Under the pieces are notes generated by a model, which ran no database searches, was not told the DNA's origin, and saw only the letters and a list, made by a program, of their open reading frames with translations. A stretch of DNA of 64,000 bases. It comes from Methylomonas sp. UP202 (lineage in GTDB: Bacteria > Pseudomonadota > Gammaproteobacteria > Methylococcales > Methylomonadaceae). Location: contig NZ_CP123897.1 of assembly GCF_029910655.1 (NCBI RefSeq), positions 5,073,547-5,137,546 of the forward strand, given 5' to 3'. Positions 1 to 9,703 of this stretch are shown piece by piece; positions within the stretch are counted from its first letter, which is position 1; every line of letters begins with the position of its first letter. A program made the position numbers and the translations under genes.

Positions 1-891
1 GACCCGAACGATAGTTTGGCTTACGACATCAATAACCACGGCGTAATGACCGGTTATGCGAATGTCGATGCAAGCTACGAATCCTATTCGCCGATGCGCT
101 GGGAGGGCACCAGTGCCACTGTACTGAACCGTATACCGGATGACTGGTTTACCCCAGGCGTCGCCATTAACAATAACGGCCAAATCGCCGGCGTCGCGGA
201 AACCAATAGCAGTGGGTACCACCCTATCCGCTGGGATGGTACGGTCGCCACTGAAATGCAAACGCTGGGCGGAACCCGTACGTTCACGAACGACATCAAC
301 GATAAAGCCGAAATCGTCGGCGATACATACACCGCTAACGGCGACTTCGATGTGGCCGTCTATTGGGATACCAACGGCAATATCACCCAACTGCATAAAT
401 TGTCTGATACGGACACCGATAGTAATGCGGGGGGTATCAATGAAGCCGGCCGCATCGTCGGCACAGTATATGATCCTAATTATATTGGTCGCGCAGTCAT
501 CTGGGAAAACAGCAATGCGGATCCGATCGAACTGACAGGTTTACCCGGGTATACCTTCCTGCAAGCATCCGATATCAACGATTTGGACCAGATTGTTGGC
601 TGGGGCAAAGACGCTAACGATGTTTTTCACATCCTGCTTTGGGATCACGGCACCGTCACCGATTTGAATCAGTTTTTCTCGCCCGAACTAATCGCCGCCG
701 GCTGGACATTCAATACCAACCAACCCTTCATTAACAACCAAGGCATGATTGTTGGCCACATGTTCAACAGCGATTTCACGCAGTTGGCATCCTGGTCGCT
801 CACACCGACTTCTGTTCCGGTACCCGGCGCCGTCTGGCTGTTTGGTTCGGCACTGGTTGGCGTTGTAGGTCTACGTCGCAAGGCAGCCTAG
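1..891 (+). CDS. HAF-repeat protein with PEP-CTERM tail, 5' end outside window
   Basis: The frame is open from base 1 (DPNDS before the first possible TTG at 16), so the true start and signal peptide lie upstream. The protein is built of repeats of about 40-50 residues with the core INN/IND-x-G-x-I-x-G followed by a Trp-containing strand (RWDG, YWDT, IWEN, LWDH), which is the HAF extracellular-repeat family, probably a beta-propeller. It ends in VPVPGAVWLFGSALVG and an Arg/Lys-rich tail, a VPLPA/PEP-CTERM sorting signal: a recognition motif, one membrane helix and a basic end. Such tails are processed by an exosortase, and none is present in this window. Function unknown; probably secreted or envelope-bound. 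The next gene is a paralogue of the same architecture. Confidence 0.85.
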   Translation, partial: DPNDSLAYDINNHGVMTGYANVDASYESYSPMRWEGTSATVLNRIPDDWFTPGVAINNNGQIAGVAETNSSGYHPIRWDGTVATEMQTLGGTRTFTNDINDKAEIVGDTYTANGDFDVAVYWDTNGNITQLHKLSDTDTDSNAGGINEAGRIVGTVYDPNYIGRAVIWENSNADPIELTGLPGYTFLQASDINDLDQIVGWGKDANDVFHILLWDHGTVTDLNQFFSPELIAAGWTFNTNQPFINNQGMIVGHMFNSDFTQLASWSLTPTSVPVPGAVWLFGSALVGVVGLRRKAA

Positions 892-907
892 CGTTTTGGC
901 GTAAGCG

Positions 908-930
908 GGTGGGCAACAGCGTTGCCCACC
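908..930 (+). terminator. Perfect hairpin after first PEP-CTERM gene
   Basis: A 10-bp perfect stem, GGTGGGCAAC with GTTGCCCACC, closes a 3-base loop 17 bases after the stop codon. There is no T-tract, so it could be a weak terminator or an mRNA 3'-end stabiliser. Confidence 0.5.
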
Positions 931-1081
931 GTTGCGTGAATACCGGTTGAAACCGGAAATCGCCGAGAAAGAAATACTTTGTCGTAATGCTGGTGCTTGA
1001 AGTCGCAACTAAGCGCTATTTCCGATGCGCCGGCTCGAGATTTCGGCAGACGTTGCGTACCCAACCGTCAGGAGTTAACCA

Positions 1082-2257
1082 ATGAACTATAAATATCCAA
1101 CATCCAACGCTCGCAAACTGCGCTGCGCCGTTACGTTGGGCGTATTCGCTTGCGCTAGCAACGCGGCACAGGCCACCAATTACCAATTCAGTTGGGTAGG
1201 CAGTGGACCTATAAGCCCCTATACGTCATCCGAAAACATCACGCAGTTGAACAATACGGGACAAATACTGGGCTATCGGCTCGACGCCTCAATCATCGAT
1301 ACCGGAATCGGTTACCAAAGAACCAGCGGTCTCTTTAACGGCACGACATTTTCTCCTTTCGCCGGACTTTCCGGCGCTTCCAGCATCTCGGCGTTAAACA
1401 TGAACGACACCGGCCACGCCACCGGCCTGGTCTATCTGAGCGCGGAAGACATTAGACCTGCACGCTGGGATGATACCTCTACGATCACCGAGCTCTCGCG
1501 TTTGAACGGCTATTACGCCGAAGGCGCCGACATCAACAACGCCGGGCAGATCGCCGGTTCCAGCTGGGCGGATACCAATTTTCACGCGGTACGCTGGGAT
1601 GTGGATAACAGCATCCACGATCTGGGTAGCTTGGGCGGTTCGTTCAGTCGCGGCACCGGTATCAACGATCAGGGTTACGTGGTCGGCATCAGTTACACCG
1701 GTAACGACGATGCGGCTCATGCCACGTTGTGGACGCCCAACGGCACGGCGATAGACTTGGACACATCCGGCAGCGGTTATAGCTGGGCCGAAAAAATCAA
1801 CAACCACGGTCAAATCGTTGGCTTCACCACCAATGAAAACGGTTTGTGGGACACGACGCTGTGGAATGTCGACGGCAGCGCGCCGATCGATTTGACCGCG
1901 TCGCTAGCTGCCGATGTGGATACCTTCTTCGATCAAGGTCACAGCACTTCAATCAACGAGGCGGGACAAGTGGTATTCGACGCCTTTAATGCCGACGGCA
2001 GCCAGGCCGCTTATTTGTGGAGTAACGGCAACCTGACCGACATCGGCACCCTGCTGCCGGCCGGCGTCCTTGTGAACACGGTGACGGGCATTAACGACAA
2101 CGGCGTGATCTACGGCAGAGCGTCGATTAACGGCAATTGGGGCGGCTTCGTACTGGCGCCGGCGGCGGTACCGATACCCGGCGCGGCGTGGCTATTCGGT
2201 TCGGTTTTGGCCGGATTCGCGGGCGTCAAACGCCGCAAACGGTCGCCGACGGATTAG
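1082..2257 (+). CDS. HAF-repeat secreted protein with PEP-CTERM tail
   Basis: 391 residues. The ATG is preceded by CAGGAG with good spacing. An N-terminal signal peptide (basic MNYKYPTSNARKLR, hydrophobic core, cleavage near AAQA) is followed by HAF-type repeats such as INNAGQIAG, INDQGYVVG and INNHGQIVG, alternating with RWD or LWTP strands. The C-terminus has VPIPGAAWLFGSVLAG, then KRRKR, a VPLPA/PEP-CTERM sorting tail. It is a paralogue of the gene before it and is separated from it by about 190 bases containing a hairpin, so it probably has its own promoter. Expected to be exported and processed by an exosortase encoded elsewhere. The biological role cannot be read from the sequence. Confidence 0.88.
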   Translation: MNYKYPTSNARKLRCAVTLGVFACASNAAQATNYQFSWVGSGPISPYTSSENITQLNNTGQILGYRLDASIIDTGIGYQRTSGLFNGTTFSPFAGLSGASSISALNMNDTGHATGLVYLSAEDIRPARWDDTSTITELSRLNGYYAEGADINNAGQIAGSSWADTNFHAVRWDVDNSIHDLGSLGGSFSRGTGINDQGYVVGISYTGNDDAAHATLWTPNGTAIDLDTSGSGYSWAEKINNHGQIVGFTTNENGLWDTTLWNVDGSAPIDLTASLAADVDTFFDQGHSTSINEAGQVVFDAFNADGSQAAYLWSNGNLTDIGTLLPAGVLVNTVTGINDNGVIYGRASINGNWGGFVLAPAAVPIPGAAWLFGSVLAGFAGVKRRKRSPTD

Positions 2258-2431
2258 CGGACAACCTCTAGCGGTCTGGGGCGCAGGCGCGACTAACCTT
2301 GCCGATTCGCGGGCTGGAGCGCGGAACAAAACACCGCCACGATTTTTTGTTTCCACCGCTATTCCGACACCCCGCGATCGGAAATCCGCGCATCGCCATT
2401 TTTTATACTTTTGACTCAGCAGGATACATTC

Positions 2432-3592
2432 ATGACCATTTTCCTACACCCCAGCTTAAGACTGTCCCTAATCGGCGCGCTCGGCGTGATCGCTAGCGGC
2501 CACGTTCAAGCCCATGTCACCAATTGGAATTTACTGGACACCGCCACGACCGTGGTTGGAAGCGGCGTCAACAGCGACCCGTGCGCGGGTTTGACCTTGT
2601 GCCAAAGCTCGGCGAATTTCACCCGCTACTCGTGGTACGACGGCACCCAAGCACAGTTATCGGATAGCCACACGGTAACCACCAATGCCGAAGCATTTAC
2701 CTTTCATCTAACATCCGACGCCTACGTCACGATTACCGACGCGGCCTACGGCACCAACGCCAATAGACTGAACCCCGCATTCAGCGTCTATCGGGGGTTG
2801 TTGCCGGCCCTGTCCCATGACGGCGCGTCGCCCGACGAAAGCAACCCGGTCGATTTCAACAGCCCGCTGTTTGCCTCTAAAATGAGCTCGACCGATCATG
2901 CGCCCGGCGATCCCAATATTGCCCATTACATCGACGACGGCAGCGGTACGGGCCTGATCGAAAACCCGGCCTGGACTCAGCCCTTCGCCGGCTCCGGCGG
3001 CCTAACCGCCGAGCAATGGTACGCCGCGAATTACATTGCCCATAACGGCTACCGCGATACCTTGAACGGCACGACCACCGGCGGCATCGACACGGACCCC
3101 AGTTCGGGCAATTTCGCCGGCTTGCTCCACCCCTACCTCGGACAATTCGACGCTTTCGGTAACTGGAGCATGAACAACGCCAACGGAGAGTGGGGACAAA
3201 TCGATTACATTTCCTCGGTCAGCAGCACTGCCTGCAACGGCCAGAATTGCGGCGAAACGACGACCGGCGGCTTTACCAATCCCGGCCACTTTGAAGGCAA
3301 CAACGGCGCAATCGAATCGTTGATTCTGCATTTGGCCGCCGGCGATTACACGATTTGGGCGGGCGGCGAATCGGGCGACAGCCTGGATGGCATCGGCGGC
3401 GGCTGCATCGGCGTCAACGGCGGCATCAATCTGGGTTGCAGCGCCGGCGCGGGCAATTATCGAGCGGCCATCAGCCTACAAATCAACGAAGTCAGTTCGG
3501 TGCCGTTGCCGGCCAGCATCTGGTTGTTCGGCTCCGCGCTACTGGGCTTATTGGGTTTTCACCGCCGCGACGACCATCTTGAACGGGATTAA
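2432..3592 (+). CDS. Secreted PEP-CTERM protein, first of a tandem pair
   Basis: 386 residues from the ATG at 2432, which has AGGA upstream; an in-frame TTG 21 bases earlier is less likely. The signal peptide runs to HVQA. The mature part shares spaced motifs with the next protein: TQA-x-L-x-DSH-x-V near the start, FS-x-YRGL, YRDTLN, a Y-x-GQF-x-A-x-G-x-W-S segment and LHLAAGDYTI near the end. They are tandem duplicates. The tail VPLPASIWLFGSALLG followed by RR is a VPLPA/PEP-CTERM sorting signal. It contains four Cys-bearing stretches (CAGLTLC, CNGQNC and others) that could form disulfides, unlike its partner. No catalytic motif recognised; function unknown. Confidence 0.85.
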   Translation: MTIFLHPSLRLSLIGALGVIASGHVQAHVTNWNLLDTATTVVGSGVNSDPCAGLTLCQSSANFTRYSWYDGTQAQLSDSHTVTTNAEAFTFHLTSDAYVTITDAAYGTNANRLNPAFSVYRGLLPALSHDGASPDESNPVDFNSPLFASKMSSTDHAPGDPNIAHYIDDGSGTGLIENPAWTQPFAGSGGLTAEQWYAANYIAHNGYRDTLNGTTTGGIDTDPSSGNFAGLLHPYLGQFDAFGNWSMNNANGEWGQIDYISSVSSTACNGQNCGETTTGGFTNPGHFEGNNGAIESLILHLAAGDYTIWAGGESGDSLDGIGGGCIGVNGGINLGCSAGAGNYRAAISLQINEVSSVPLPASIWLFGSALLGLLGFHRRDDHLERD

Positions 3593-3594
3593 AC

Positions 3595-4602
3595 ATGCGA
3601 TATTCACTTCCGTCTCTTCGATGCAACACCCCCAGCGCTAAGGCCGGACAGACTTGGCTGGCGCTTTTGCTTGGCGGATTGGGCAGTGGTATCGCACCGG
3701 CCGCTTTCGCTCATGTCGAGTACTACGATCTGAATCAAGGCGTACAAATCGCCGACCTCACCGCCAGCGGGAAACTCGCCGCTCAAGCGCAATACGCCGC
3801 GTCAGCACCCCAAGATCTGGCTTTGAACAATCCGGCTTACTGGACAGCCGACTACGAGACCTTCACGACCGGCGGCGCGTTCAGCGGAACCCAATACGGC
3901 GAATTTAAAGGCGGCTCCACAGTCGCGGTTAGCGACGTGACCGATTTCGGCTGGGGCGCGGGCACCCAAGCGACGCTCGGAGACAGTCACAAGGTGGATT
4001 TTTTCAACTTTAGACTTCAACACGCTTCGCAAGTCAGCATAAGCTGGCTGGTCAGTGCCGGCAGCAGCTTTATCGACGGTGGATTCTCGCTGTATCGCGG
4101 ACTGGCGGTGTATCAAGGCCACGATGATACGTCGGTTGATAAGTTGAACCCGCTGGGTCCCGGTTTCGTTAAAATTCAAAGTACGATCGACAACGGCACC
4201 CAGAGAGACGCTCAGGGCAATTTGTCTCCGTATCGCGACACGCTAAACAACTCGGCCGATTACATCGGCCAGTTCAATGCGTTGGGAGATTGGAGTCAGG
4301 CTAACGCGGCAGGCAACTGGAGCGCGCTAGAATTGGTGGAAGCCGCGAATGCGCTACACATCCGCAATAGCGCCAACAGCGCCAGGACTGTCGAAAATCT
4401 GTCCATCCTTCTCGCCGCCGGCGACTACACGATCGCCGCCAGCGGCGCGCTAACGCCGGGCGGCAACTCGCTGGGCTTGACCAATCTCGACGGCCAGTTG
4501 ACGTTTAGCTATGCCGCCGTGCCGCTACCCGGCGCGGCGTTGCTCTTCGGTTCCGCTTTGTTGGGTGGCTTGAGGCTTACCCGCCGCATGACGGCGATTT
4601 GA
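3595..4602 (+). CDS. Secreted PEP-CTERM protein, second of a tandem pair
   Basis: 335 residues, starting only two bases after the previous stop, so the two genes are co-transcribed and probably coupled. Signal peptide with hydrophobic stretch TWLALLLGGLGSGIAPAAFA, then a mature protein beginning HVEYYDLN, like the HVTNWNLL of its neighbour. Shared motifs include GTQATLGDSH, FSLYRGL, YRDTLN, IGQFNALGDWS and ILLAAGDYTI. The C-terminus VPLPGAALLFGSALLGG plus RR is the exosortase sorting tail. The shared AAGDYTI element resembles the beta-sandwich of pre-peptidase-like domains, but this is only a suggestion. Unknown function. Confidence 0.85.
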   Translation: MRYSLPSLRCNTPSAKAGQTWLALLLGGLGSGIAPAAFAHVEYYDLNQGVQIADLTASGKLAAQAQYAASAPQDLALNNPAYWTADYETFTTGGAFSGTQYGEFKGGSTVAVSDVTDFGWGAGTQATLGDSHKVDFFNFRLQHASQVSISWLVSAGSSFIDGGFSLYRGLAVYQGHDDTSVDKLNPLGPGFVKIQSTIDNGTQRDAQGNLSPYRDTLNNSADYIGQFNALGDWSQANAAGNWSALELVEAANALHIRNSANSARTVENLSILLAAGDYTIAASGALTPGGNSLGLTNLDGQLTFSYAAVPLPGAALLFGSALLGGLRLTRRMTAI

Positions 4603-4616
4603 CCCCGCGAAAGGAC

Positions 4617-4638
4617 TTCGGGGCAGGGACGCCCCGAA
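4617..4638 (+). terminator. Hairpin after PEP-CTERM pair
   Basis: An 8-bp stem TTCGGGGC/GCCCCGAA with a 6-base loop, 14 bases after the stop. It lies between convergent genes (the FecR gene ends at 4688). No clear T-run on either side. Confidence 0.45.
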
Positions 4639-4687
4639 CCCAAATAACCGTCAACCCCTGGGAAGCCAACATCCTCGGACAATATCC

Positions 4688-5638
4688 CTACCCCAAAACT
4701 ACCGCGCCATCATTAAGCCGTCGAATCGCTATGCCGAGCGTCGATGCTATCGCATCCAAGCCACTATCGAAGCGATCGATACGAAATCTGCCGCTGAATT
4801 TAAGCGCCGCCACAGTCTGATTTGCCAAACGCAGTTCGATGTTTCGATAGCGCCGCAATTCGATCAGCACGTCATCCAGGCGGCGATTGTCGAACACGAC
4901 GTAGCCATCCCGCCACGCGGTTAACGCTTCCGGATTCGTGGAGGCCACCGGCTCGAAATCACCGTTGCGGTGATACGCGGCCATTTGTTTCGCGGTCAAC
5001 TCCCGAGTCTGGCCGGTTCCGATTTTAACCTTGCCTTCGGCGACCGCGACCCGCACGCTATCATCCGTCAGGTAAACCGAGAACGCCGTACCGATGTCCT
5101 CGATACGCCCATTGGCAGCGGTCACGACGAACGGCCGATCGGCATCGTGAACCACCGTAAAAAAAACCTCGCCTTTCAATAACGCCACGGTTCGGCGCCG
5201 CTCGTCGATCCTAACGCGAATATCGGTGTCGCTATTAAGTTCCAAGCGCGATCCGTCGCTCAATACCATGGTTTCCAAGCCACCGATTGCCGTTCGATAA
5301 TGCCCGGACCGAGTGTTCCAATACGCGAGAGACAGACTGGCAATCCCGACCGCCAACAACGTCGCGGCCGCAACGGCCAAGTGCGGACGCCAAGCCTGCT
5401 TGGCGCGGGCGGGTCGGTAACTTAATACCCGGCGCCGCAGCGCGGAGTCCCTGCCCTTGAAACGGTCCAAGCCCTCCCAGTGCGCGTTCATCCGGTCGTA
5501 GACCGTTTGGTTGTCAGGATGCCGCGCCAACCAAGCATTGAAATTTCGCCGGTCGGCTTGGCTGCATTCCGGCGAACGAAGCTTCAATAACCAATCTATC
5601 GCTTCTTTCTTGCGGGTATCCGGAGGGGTTTGGGACAT
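4688..5638 (-). CDS. FecR family anti-sigma factor
   Basis: 316 residues. N-terminal cytoplasmic region of the DUF4880 type (EAIDWLLKLRSP...FNAWLARHPDNQ...W), one membrane helix (HLAVAAATLLAVGIASLSLAYW), the periplasmic FecR domain (YRTAIGGLETMVLSDGSRLELN, ...GEVFFTV) and a C-terminal STN-like/DUF4974 segment (RLDDVLIELRRYRNIELRLA). FecR proteins relay a signal from a TonB receptor to a partner ECF sigma factor; the sigma gene lies directly upstream. I chose the ATG at 5638, which matches family N-termini; a GTG at 5671 would add 11 residues. Unusually, no TonB receptor follows. The neighbours are convergent PEP-CTERM genes. Confidence 0.85.
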   Translation of the reverse strand: MSQTPPDTRKKEAIDWLLKLRSPECSQADRRNFNAWLARHPDNQTVYDRMNAHWEGLDRFKGRDSALRRRVLSYRPARAKQAWRPHLAVAAATLLAVGIASLSLAYWNTRSGHYRTAIGGLETMVLSDGSRLELNSDTDIRVRIDERRRTVALLKGEVFFTVVHDADRPFVVTAANGRIEDIGTAFSVYLTDDSVRVAVAEGKVKIGTGQTRELTAKQMAAYHRNGDFEPVASTNPEALTAWRDGYVVFDNRRLDDVLIELRRYRNIELRLANQTVAALKFSGRFRIDRFDSGLDAIASTLGIAIRRLNDGAVVLG

Positions 5639-5768
5639 GAAGTAATCAGGCGTACGCGGGGTTGAAATCACCCGTTCAGTATATCGTCGGACGAAAATGG
5701 TAGAAAATAATTAGGCGGTTTTGCAGGCAACATCAAACCAGCTTGGGAGAAGCGGCGACTCCCTTCAC

Positions 5769-6284
5769 TTAAGCGCTATCGAGTTTGGTAAGCAAATAAT
5801 GGGTCGCATCGGCTACATGACGTTCGGAATTGCGCACCGACAGCGTAAGCCGCTTGGCAATTTCCTTATGCGAAAGCCCCTCCAAGCGATGCAGATAAAA
5901 CACATTCCGAGTGATTTCCGGCAATTCCATCAGAATGGTATTGAGTTTCTCGAACTCCTGATCCAAAGCCGCATCCGCTTCCGGACCCGGCGCGGGATCG
6001 ACGGCCAGAGCTGTTTCCAATTCGAAATCACTAACCGGGCAATAAACCCGATCCAAGACGGTTTGATGCCGATGTTGATCAATACTCAGGTTGCTGCCGG
6101 TCTGATACAAAAACGCTCTAGGGTTCTCAATTCCTTGCGGGTCGCTATGCTGCAACAAGCGTAGGTAAGTATCCTGCAGCAAATCTTCGGCTTGATCTTG
6201 ACCGGAGCGTTGCGCGATAAAACTAAACAACTCCCTGTTATGCTTTCGAAACAAGCTATCGAAAAATTGCACCCGACTTAACAT
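5769..6284 (-). CDS. FecI-like ECF RNA polymerase sigma factor
   Basis: 171 residues, the usual ECF length. Sigma region 2 is seen at the N-terminus (FFDSLFRKHNRELFSFI...QDQAEDLLQDTYLRLLQ) and region 4 at the C-terminus (LPEITRNVFYLHRLEGLSHK followed by EIAKRLTLSVRNSERHVA, a helix-turn-helix). AGGA precedes the ATG with suitable spacing. It forms an operon with the FecR-type anti-sigma gene 130 bases downstream, as in iron and other metal-complex surface signalling. Its target promoters cannot be told from the window, but no receptor gene is adjacent. Confidence 0.9.
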   Translation of the reverse strand: MLSRVQFFDSLFRKHNRELFSFIAQRSGQDQAEDLLQDTYLRLLQHSDPQGIENPRAFLYQTGSNLSIDQHRHQTVLDRVYCPVSDFELETALAVDPAPGPEADAALDQEFEKLNTILMELPEITRNVFYLHRLEGLSHKEIAKRLTLSVRNSERHVADATHYLLTKLDSA

Positions 6285-6733
6285 GTTCCTGGACCGTATA
6301 AAAACGCCGCGTTCCGAGCTGCTTTCGATGTCACGAACAACTCTGGTGTAATGAAATTAGACTAGGCCCCCGCCACCGAAGCGCTTGAACCGCTAACTTA
6401 GCAGTCCTTCAGGAAACATAAAGTCCGCTGGAACTCTTGCAGGGAACCAACACTAGCATGGCGGTAACCGTTCCCACCGTGGTGAATTTTAATTTTCGGG
6501 CGAACCGGCGATTACCATTCTCTAGCTGAGCGCGGAACGTATTCCCCAGTCATTGTCAGCAAATTTTAAGCCTGGATTGGTTGGCTCCCGAATTCCGCCC
6601 GCTACACGACGCTTTGGCTAACTCGCTTTGACTAGAATGGAGCAGCCAAGGGCATATGCCACGAACCTTGTGCGTCAAATAACAAAGTTCAATTCAACTT
6701 TAGGAAATCAGAATCTTGCTCAATGATGGAGTT
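6285..6733. other. Intergenic region, no gene seen
   Basis: About 450 bases between the sigma-factor gene and the HIT gene. It should contain the promoter of the FecI/FecR operon (minus strand). I see no ORF with a credible start, no RNA gene and no strong hairpin. Confidence 0.5.
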
Positions 6734-7072
6734 CTAACCCGGCGGCCAATGCATTGCTCGGCCGGCCAGCAGGTGCAGGTGCAGGTGGAAAACGGTTTGG
6801 CCCCCGTCGGCGTTGCAGTTCAACACGGTGCGGTAACCGCTGTCGGCATAGCCCAGGTCCTTGGCGATTTTCGCGGCGGTTTGCAGCAGGTGCCCGCCCA
6901 ACTCGGCATCGTCCAGATCGTTTAAGTTAGCAATGTGCCGTTTCGGAATCACCAACACATGCAGTGGCGCTTGCGGGTGCAAATCGCGAAACGCCAACAC
7001 CTTATCGTCTTCGTAAACCACGTCCGGCTTGATCTCGCCGGCGACCATCTTGCAGAACAAACAATCGCTCAT
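6734..7072 (-). CDS. HIT family (HinT-like) nucleotide hydrolase
   Basis: 112 residues, a typical HinT length. It starts MSDCLFCKMVAGEI and carries the histidine triad FHLHLHLLAG near the C-terminus (H-x-H-x-H-x-x), the nucleophile motif of purine nucleoside phosphoramidases. RHIANL is the conserved mid-domain helix. GGAGG lies just before the ATG. It is the last gene of the dnaX-ebfC-recR run and starts 8 bases after recR ends. The C-terminal GRAMHWPPG is the common extension that closes over the active site in bacterial HinT. Confidence 0.93.
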   Translation of the reverse strand: MSDCLFCKMVAGEIKPDVVYEDDKVLAFRDLHPQAPLHVLVIPKRHIANLNDLDDAELGGHLLQTAAKIAKDLGYADSGYRTVLNCNADGGQTVFHLHLHLLAGRAMHWPPG

Positions 7073-7080
7073 CGTGCCTC

Positions 7081-7677
7081 CTAAAGTTCTCTACGCCCGT
7101 TAAAAGCCGCCGACAGCGTGCCGCTGTCGATGAATTCCAGCTCGCCGCCCATCGGTACGCCGTGGGCGATGCGGGTGGCTTGTATCCCATGTTTGGCGGC
7201 AACTTCGCCGATAAAATGCGCGGTGGCCTGGCCTTCCACCGTGGAATTGGTTGCCAGGATGATTTCCTTTAACGTGCCGGAGGCCATGCGCTGCTCGAGC
7301 AAGTCGAAACCGAGCTGGTCGGGCCCGATGCCGTCCAGCGGCGACAAGCGGCCGTGCAACACAAAGTATTTGCCCTTGAACGTGGTGGCCTGATCGACGA
7401 CCCAAACGTCGGCGGCGCTTTCGACGATACACAGCGTATCGTTCTCCCGTAGCGGATTGGCGCAGACTTCGCAAATCTCGGCTTCGGTCAGGGTGCGGCA
7501 GTCGCGGCAATAACCGATTTCGGCGACGGCCTTTTCCAGCACCTGACCGAGCTGGCGGGCGCCTTCGCGGTTGCGCAGCAGCAAATGAAACGCCATCCGC
7601 TGCGCCGACTTGGGTCCGACGCCGGGCAGACAGCACAGGCTCTGGATCAGTTCCTTCAGCAGCCCCTGATTAGCCAT
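7081..7677 (-). CDS. recR: Recombination mediator protein RecR
   Basis: 198 residues, full length. Order: N-terminal helix-hairpin-helix ([20 protein letters not shown]), a C4 zinc finger (C-x2-C...C-x2-C in [16 protein letters not shown]), a Toprim domain ([13 protein letters not shown]...) and the C-terminal Walker-B-like part ([14 protein letters not shown] pattern seen here as [14 protein letters not shown]). RecR works with RecF/RecO to load RecA on gapped DNA. It starts 3 bases after the ebfC stop, so it is translationally linked to ebfC and dnaX; this order is conserved across gammaproteobacteria. Confidence 0.97.
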   Translation of the reverse strand: MANQGLLKELIQSLCCLPGVGPKSAQRMAFHLLLRNREGARQLGQVLEKAVAEIGYCRDCRTLTEAEICEVCANPLRENDTLCIVESAADVWVVDQATTFKGKYFVLHGRLSPLDGIGPDQLGFDLLEQRMASGTLKEIILATNSTVEGQATAHFIGEVAAKHGIQATRIAHGVPMGGELEFIDSGTLSAAFNGRREL

Positions 7678-7680
7678 GAT

Positions 7681-8004
7681 TTAGAACGGCATCTGAAAAC
7701 CGGGCGGAATCGGGATGCCGGCGGTGACGTCGGCCATTTTTTCTTTCTTCATTTTGCCAACCTTGTGGACGGCGTCGTTGATTGCCGCCGCCACCAAATC
7801 TTCCAGCATATCCTTGTCGTCGCCGACCAGCGACGGATCGATACTGACCTTACGCACTTCGCGCTTGCCGGTCATCAGTATCGTCACCAAGCCGCCGCCG
7901 GACTCGCCCAGCACCTCCATGTTTTCGAGTTCTTCCTGGGCCTTTTTCAAGTTTTCCTGCATTTTCTGGGCTTGTTGCATGATGCCCGCGAGTGCGTTTT
8001 TCAT
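7681..8004 (-). CDS. ebfC: YbaB/EbfC family nucleoid-associated protein
   Basis: 107 residues. The family pattern is clear: an N-terminal long helix [20 protein letters not shown], a central beta sheet ([20 protein letters not shown]) and a C-terminal helix ending in PGFQMPF. EbfC proteins are dimeric, pincer-like DNA binders. It sits between dnaX (13 bases upstream) and recR, the standard arrangement. Confidence 0.95.
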   Translation of the reverse strand: MKNALAGIMQQAQKMQENLKKAQEELENMEVLGESGGGLVTILMTGKREVRKVSIDPSLVGDDKDMLEDLVAAAINDAVHKVGKMKKEKMADVTAGIPIPPGFQMPF

Positions 8005-8017
8005 AGTGTCTCCGAAA

Positions 8018-9676
8018 TCAATTAATAGGCTCTATGCTGCCAGGCAACACCCTGGCGCCGAAGGTATCTTTTAAGGCCTGCACGGTAGGATCGGTCTGGA
8101 TGCTCTCCACCGCCGCCTGTTGGCGATCTTCCTTGGCTTTTTGCATCTGCAGCGCCGGCGTCATCAGGTCGCCGGCCCGAGCGGTGATCACCAGCTTGAT
8201 CGGCCGACCGAAGTACTGTTGCAGCGAGCTACGTAAGGTATCCTCGGCCCGAGTGCCGACTTGATGAAAACTCGGGTCCAGCAACAACCGGCAAGTGTGA
8301 TCGTCGATGCCTTCCAGCACGCAGTTGTTGGCCAACTCCCTGGCTCGGCCGCCGATGTTCAATGCGGCGATAATCTCCGGCCATTGTTCCGGTCGGAGCG
8401 AGTCCGGCGAAACCGAGCGCATCTCGGGCTTCGGCTCGACGGCGGCCGGTGGTTCCGCCGCAACCGGCGCCGCGGCGGGCGTCACGACAGCCGCCACCGG
8501 ATCGGAAACCGACCCAGTTTCCTTGGCGGGCGTTGACGGCCGACCAGCGCTTGCCGCCGAATCAAGCGGCGCCTCGGCTTGCCGCTGGTCGACCGTTTTC
8601 GGCCGGAAAGCCAGCATTCTCAGCATCGTCATTTCGAAGCCGGTACGCGGATCGGGCGCCAGCGGCAGATCGCGCTGGCCGAGCAAACCGATCTGATAGT
8701 ACAGTTGCACGTCCTCGGCGGTCAGCGTCCGCGCCAATAGACCGATCAATGCTTGATCGAACTCGGCGTCGACGAAATCGGGAATTTGCTGCACCAGCGC
8801 GACGCGGTGCAGGACCCTGAGCATTTGCTGCAAGATGTCGGCGAAATCCGGCGACAGTTCGGCGATATCGCCGATCTTGACCAGCAAGCCTTTGGCGTCG
8901 CCGGCCGCCAGAGCCTGCAACAAATCGTCGACCGGCTGTTGCGCCACCGTACCCAGCATGCCGGTTACCGCCGCATGTACCACGCTGCCGCCGCCGTAAA
9001 CGATGGCCTGGTCCAACAGGCTCAAGCCGTCGCGCAAACTGCCGTCGGCGGCGCGGGCCAGGATTTTCAAAGCCGGGATTTCGAAACCGATCTGTTCCTG
9101 CTCCAAAATGAATTGCATCTGCGCGGCGATTTGATCCGGCAGCAGACGCTTCAGATTGAACTGCAAGCAGCGAGACAATACCGTCACCGGAATTTTGTGG
9201 GGATCGGTGGTGGCCAGCAAAAACTTGACGTGAGGCGGCGGCTCTTCCAGCGTCTTCAACAGTGCATTGAAGCTGTGGCCGGACAGCATGTGGACTTCGT
9301 CGATCAAATAGACCTTGTAGCGGCCCTGATTCGGCGCGTATTGGACGTTGTCGAGCAAGTCGCGAGTGTCTTCGACCTTGGTGCGCGATGCCGCATCCAC
9401 TTCGATCATGTCCATGAAGCGGCCCTGCTCGAACGCCAGACAAACCGGGCATTCGCCGCAGGGGTTGAAATCCTGGAGGTTTTCGCAGTTTATGGCCTTG
9501 GCGAGAATTCGAGCCACCGTGGTTTTACCGACGCCGCGGGTACCGGTGAACAAATAAGCGTGATGCAGGCGGTCGTGGCGCAGGGCGTGTATCAGGGATT
9601 GGCTGACATGCTCCTGGCCGACAAGCTGGGAGAAGTTGCTGGGACGCCATTTTCTGGCGAGGACCTGATAAGCCAT
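8018..9676 (-). CDS. dnaX: DNA polymerase III subunit gamma/tau
   Basis: 552 residues. Clamp-loader AAA+ ATPase: [20 protein letters not shown] start, Walker [10 protein letters not shown] near residues 45-53, a zinc-binding C-x8-C-x2-C-x2-C cluster ([17 protein letters not shown]), Walker [10 protein letters not shown] and the SRC sensor. Domain III is followed by a Pro/Ala-rich linker (around 370-415) and a tau-specific C-terminal domain. The protein is a little shorter than E. coli tau. I see no slippery A-rich heptamer, so a frameshift-made gamma form is not evident. First protein gene of the dnaX-ebfC-recR-HIT operon, directly after the SRP RNA gene. Confidence 0.96.
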   Translation of the reverse strand: MAYQVLARKWRPSNFSQLVGQEHVSQSLIHALRHDRLHHAYLFTGTRGVGKTTVARILAKAINCENLQDFNPCGECPVCLAFEQGRFMDMIEVDAASRTKVEDTRDLLDNVQYAPNQGRYKVYLIDEVHMLSGHSFNALLKTLEEPPPHVKFLLATTDPHKIPVTVLSRCLQFNLKRLLPDQIAAQMQFILEQEQIGFEIPALKILARAADGSLRDGLSLLDQAIVYGGGSVVHAAVTGMLGTVAQQPVDDLLQALAAGDAKGLLVKIGDIAELSPDFADILQQMLRVLHRVALVQQIPDFVDAEFDQALIGLLARTLTAEDVQLYYQIGLLGQRDLPLAPDPRTGFEMTMLRMLAFRPKTVDQRQAEAPLDSAASAGRPSTPAKETGSVSDPVAAVVTPAAAPVAAEPPAAVEPKPEMRSVSPDSLRPEQWPEIIAALNIGGRARELANNCVLEGIDDHTCRLLLDPSFHQVGTRAEDTLRSSLQQYFGRPIKLVITARAGDLMTPALQMQKAKEDRQQAAVESIQTDPTVQALKDTFGARVLPGSIEPIN

Positions 9677-9703
9677 TGGCAGCGCGGGTAGGCTAGGTTT
9701 GGG

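Noticed and set aside
8018-9676. Programmed frameshift making a gamma subunit
   Set aside because: No A-rich slippery heptamer with a following stem was seen in the expected part of dnaX.
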